From assembly GCF_049568105.1 (NCBI RefSeq), contig NZ_CP145335.1:310001-374000 (forward strand): a stretch of 64,000 bases of DNA, given 5' to 3'. Position numbers and translations under genes: made by a program. The number at the start of each line of letters is the position of its first letter. Positions within the stretch are counted from its first letter, which is position 1. The stretch comes from Salinisphaera sp049568105. Its GTDB lineage: Bacteria > Pseudomonadota > Gammaproteobacteria > Nevskiales > Salinisphaeraceae. The notes under the pieces were generated by a model that was given only the letters and a program-made list of their open reading frames with translations, made no database searches and was not told the DNA's origin. Of this stretch, positions 61,585-64,000 are shown piece by piece.

Positions 61585-62931
61585 TCAGCTGTCGGGAATA
61601 CGGACCAGCACGCGGGCGCCGCCCTCCGGGCTGTCGGTCAGTTCGATCGTGCCATTATAGGAATGCACAATCTCGGCGGCCACGGCCAGGCCGAGCCCCT
61701 GGCCTTCGCGAGAGCTGTCGGCGCGTACGCCGCGTTCGAGCAAACGCTGAGGCGGTTCGTCGCCAAAGCCGGGGCCGTTGTCGTCGACCCAGATCGACAG
61801 CGTGCTGTCGTGGCGCGCGGCATCCACGATCACCTGGTCCTGGCCGTATTTGGCTGCGTTGTCCATGAGGGTGCCCAACAGTTCGGTCACGTCGCCTTCA
61901 TCGAGTGGCGCCCGCAGATCGGCTGCGATGCGGACATCGAAACGGGTACCGTGTTCGGCATAGACCTTGGTCAGCGCACGGCCGAGGCGCTGGGCGATCG
62001 GCGCTAGGGCCAGGCGTCGGGTCAGGCTGCGCTTGCCGGCCGCTGCCGCTTTTTGCAGCTGATAGTCGAGAATATCGTTCATGCGCGCAAGCTGGGCGCG
62101 CAGCGGATTACGCTGTTCGGCCGGCAGGGTCTGGTCCTCGGCGATACCGCGCAGAATCGCCATCGGGGTCTTCAGGCTATGGGCCAGATCGCCCAGGGCA
62201 TTGCGGTAGCGGGTCAGCCGGGCCTGGTCGTTGGCCAGCATGGTGTTGAGGTTGTTGACCAGCGGCTGGATCTCATCCGGATAGTGGCCAGCCAGGCGGC
62301 GATCGTCATCGGATTCCAGATTGGCCAGATTGCGCGCCAGTCGGCGCAACGGCGCCAACCCCCAGCGTAGGATCAGCAGCTCCATGATCAACAGCGCCAG
62401 GGCCGAGACCGACAACAATGTCCAGAGTACGCTCTGGAAACGCTGCATCTGTTTGGTGAAAGTCGCCGTGCTCTCGCCGACTACCAGGGTGTAGCGATAG
62501 TCCTTGCCATCGTTGGTGACCCAGCGAAAGCCAAACGACAGGGTCAGCAGGGTATGGCCGTTGTCTCGGGTCACGCGGCGTTCCTGCCACTGGCCGACGG
62601 CCGGCAGACTTGGCATGTCGATGCCGCCGAGCAGCGACGGCGAATGCCAGATCATCTGCTGTTGCTCATCCAGCACCATGGCATACAGCCCGGAATCCGG
62701 GCGCGACAGATCCGACTCGGGCAACACCCGCGGGGCTAGGTTGAACTGTCCGTCGTCGGTAATTTCGGCGCTGCCGAGCAGGGCATAGGACAGGCCCTGC
62801 AGCTGGTCGTGCTCGGCCTGTTCGGCGCGTTCGCGCACAGCGGTCTGCAGGGCCACGCCGGTCAGCCCAATAAAGGCCAGCAACAGCACCGCGGTGGCGG
62901 CCAGAAGCCGCGCCCGCAGCGAATTGATCAC
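61585..62931 (-). CDS. PhoQ-like sensor histidine kinase
   Basis: 448-residue inner-membrane kinase. Helices are at about 9-31 and 172-192; the periplasmic sensor between them (about 32-171) contains acidic patches as in PhoQ. A HAMP linker follows, then the H-box DLAHSLKTPMAILRG (about 255-269), matching PhoQ's DLTHSLKTP wording rather than the common HELRTP. The ATP-binding domain has LMDNAAKYG, VDDNGPGF and GQGLGLAVAAEIV. It overlaps the regulator gene by four bases, so the pair is coupled. Confidence 0.92.
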   Translation of the reverse strand: MINSLRARLLAATAVLLLAFIGLTGVALQTAVRERAEQAEHDQLQGLSYALLGSAEITDDGQFNLAPRVLPESDLSRPDSGLYAMVLDEQQQMIWHSPSLLGGIDMPSLPAVGQWQERRVTRDNGHTLLTLSFGFRWVTNDGKDYRYTLVVGESTATFTKQMQRFQSVLWTLLSVSALALLIMELLILRWGLAPLRRLARNLANLESDDDRRLAGHYPDEIQPLVNNLNTMLANDQARLTRYRNALGDLAHSLKTPMAILRGIAEDQTLPAEQRNPLRAQLARMNDILDYQLQKAAAAGKRSLTRRLALAPIAQRLGRALTKVYAEHGTRFDVRIAADLRAPLDEGDVTELLGTLMDNAAKYGQDQVIVDAARHDSTLSIWVDDNGPGFGDEPPQRLLERGVRADSSREGQGLGLAVAAEIVHSYNGTIELTDSPEGGARVLVRIPDS

Positions 62932-63635
62932 GAGGCAGCGTCGTTCGCGGTGCTGCGCGGGCGGTCATCCCGGGCCAATCGATAGCCGCGCCCGCGCAGC
63001 GTCTCGATCGGTTTGCGGGTGCCGTCCGGGTCGAGCTTGGCGCGCAGACGGCGTACGAACACTTCGATCACGTTGGAATCGCGCTCGGCGTTCTCTTCGT
63101 AGATATGCTCGGTCAGCGCGGTCTTGGAGATCACTTCGCCAGCATGCAGCATCAGATATTCCAGCACGCGGTATTCATAGGCGGTGAGATCGATCGACTG
63201 GTTGCCGACGAAGACTTCTTGGCGCGAGGTATCGAGCACGATATCGCCGGATTCGAGCCGCGGCTGGGCCCAGCCGCGCGAGCGGCGTACCAGCGCCTGG
63301 ATCCGCGCCGACAGCTCTTCCGGCTGAAACGGTTTGACCACATAGTCGTCGGCGCCGGCTTCTAGGCCTTCCACCTTGTCCTGCCAGCGGCTGCGCGCGG
63401 TCAGGATCAGGATCGGGTAATCGAGCCCGGCTTCGCGCACTTCGGCGATGATATCCAGCCCGGTCGGCCCCGGCAGGCCGAGATCGATGATCGCGATATC
63501 GATCGGGTATTCCTTGGCATAGAACAGGCCTTCCTCGCCTTCGCCGGTTTCGTCGACGGCATACCCATCAGCGCGTAGACGGTCGCTGACCTGGGTCCGC
63601 AGTTCGACATCGTCTTCAATTACCAGAGCTCGCAT
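62928..63635 (-). CDS. PhoP-like response regulator
   Basis: 235-residue OmpR-family regulator. The receiver has acidic residues at 8-9, phospho-acceptor Asp51 in AIIDLGLPG, and the stretch LTARSRWQDKVEGLEAGADDYVVKPFQPEELSAR (split: LTARSRWQDKVEGL / EAGADDYVVKPFQPEELSAR), closely like PhoP. The winged helix (about 128-225) ends with ETLRGRGYRLAR. The kinase gene follows with a four-base overlap; a PepSY-domain gene precedes by 27 bases, a common PhoPQ arrangement. It may respond to Mg2+ or envelope stress; corA in the same window is a possible but unproven target. Confidence 0.93.
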   Translation of the reverse strand: MRALVIEDDVELRTQVSDRLRADGYAVDETGEGEEGLFYAKEYPIDIAIIDLGLPGPTGLDIIAEVREAGLDYPILILTARSRWQDKVEGLEAGADDYVVKPFQPEELSARIQALVRRSRGWAQPRLESGDIVLDTSRQEVFVGNQSIDLTAYEYRVLEYLMLHAGEVISKTALTEHIYEENAERDSNVIEVFVRRLRAKLDPDGTRKPIETLRGRGYRLARDDRPRSTANDAAS

Positions 63636-63662
63636 GCAAGGATCCTGTCGCCGCGGCCGGGC

Positions 63663-64000
63663 TTAACGACGCGCGTCGATATCCACTACGCGAACCCGGC
63701 CGTGTTCTAAAATTTTAACCCGATAGTAAGGCCCGCCCGGGCCGCGTTCCAGTACGACGTTGAGCACACGTCCACCAAAGCGTTGTCGTGCGCGTTCGGC
63801 GGCGGTTTCCGGGGCAATCGCAGCCTGGCGCCGGGAAGCGTTGCCGTTGTTCCCGGTGTGCTTCGAGTGCTCGCGCGAGCGGCTGTCGATCGGCTGGGCC
63901 GTGGCCGGTTGAAAAGCGCGATATTCGGCCGTCTGGATCGTGGCCGCGGCCTGAGTGGCACCGGCCAATAAAAGCCACAGTACGACCAGAGTGACTACGC
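63663..64000 (-). CDS. Exported PepSY-domain protein, 5' end beyond the window
   Basis: At least 111 residues are visible and the start lies past the right edge. The first visible residues, VVTLVVLWLLLAGATQAAA, are the hydrophobic core of a signal peptide, so the internal TTG at 63968 is not the start. The C-terminal half (AAERARQRFGGRVLNVVLE, YYRVKILEHGRVRVVDIDARR) is a PepSY domain. Such small periplasmic proteins are often encoded ahead of phoPQ genes and may modulate the sensor. Confidence 0.8.
   Translation of the reverse strand, partial: VVTLVVLWLLLAGATQAAATIQTAEYRAFQPATAQPIDSRSREHSKHTGNNGNASRRQAAIAPETAAERARQRFGGRVLNVVLERGPGGPYYRVKILEHGRVRVVDIDARR

Noticed and set aside
63663..63968. 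TTG at 63968 as the start of the PepSY gene
   Set aside because: The frame stays open to the window edge and encodes a signal-peptide core upstream of this TTG.

Overview
The window looks like chromosomal DNA of a GC-rich, moderately halophilic gammaproteobacterium. UvrD, PriA, MnmG, ArgS, RF3 (PrfC), TtcA, PlsB, MlaA and a PhoP/PhoQ-like pair are all gammaproteobacterial in type. A glucosylglycerate compatible-solute locus and several ion channels suggest a salty habitat. The order Salinisphaerales (Salinisphaera or a relative) is my best guess, but that is inference. No prophage, CRISPR array, intact insertion sequence, rRNA or tRNA was seen.

Layout. 0-12.4 kb: 5' part of corA, glycerate kinase, a gamma-glutamylcyclotransferase-like gene, a GT9 glycosyltransferase, an OmpR-type two-component pair, the glucosylglycerate genes (phosphatase gpgP, synthase gpgS, a GH13_18 phosphorylase with a secreted cupin partner) and a DUF945-like gene. 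12.4-24.2 kb: mnmG and a split oligopeptide transporter, in which oppABCD is separated from oppF by a cardiolipin synthase/EEP-phosphatase pair and a dispersed repeat. 24.2-36.5 kb: an RRM protein, an M48 protease, uvrD, a GluR0-like glutamate-receptor K+ channel, an ftsN-like SPOR gene, argS, a methyltransferase, priA, an AT-rich segment with DnaA boxes and a NUDIX gene. 36.6-44.6 kb: the three-gene transhydrogenase operon, a periplasmic protein, a flap-nuclease/fructosamine-kinase/ttcA series and a delta-9 desaturase with a palindromic operator. 44.6-53.3 kb: a gene-poor zone with a MITE-like element and repeats, a Kv-type channel, an NlpC/P60 lipoprotein, ppx/gppA, prfC, a strong new structured-RNA candidate, acylphosphatase, two unknown genes and an orphan parB. 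53.4-64 kb: an envelope-lipid operon (PlsC-like, SDR, mlaA, WaaP-like kinase, plsB), two small membrane proteins, an SppA-like lipoprotein and a PhoPQ/PepSY operon running off the right edge.

How it fits together. Glucosylglycerate can be made (GpgS, GpgP) and recycled (phosphorylase, glycerate kinase) within 11 kb. The lipid genes build and maintain the envelope (PlsB, PlsC-like, Cls, desaturase, MlaA). mnmG, parB and a DnaA-box/AT-rich island lie within 40 kb of each other, which would fit a rearranged replication-origin neighbourhood.

Main unusual items: (1) a ~180-nt RNA at 50200-50380 with five consecutive hairpins, C-rich loops, a terminator and a palindrome spanning its promoter; (2) a family of long palindromic intergenic repeats (copies near 5.1, 19.2 and 45.1 kb, partial at 52.05 kb); (3) a 266-bp element with inverted ends at 44720-44985; (4) the candidate origin at 35650-35850; (5) the GluR0-like channel.
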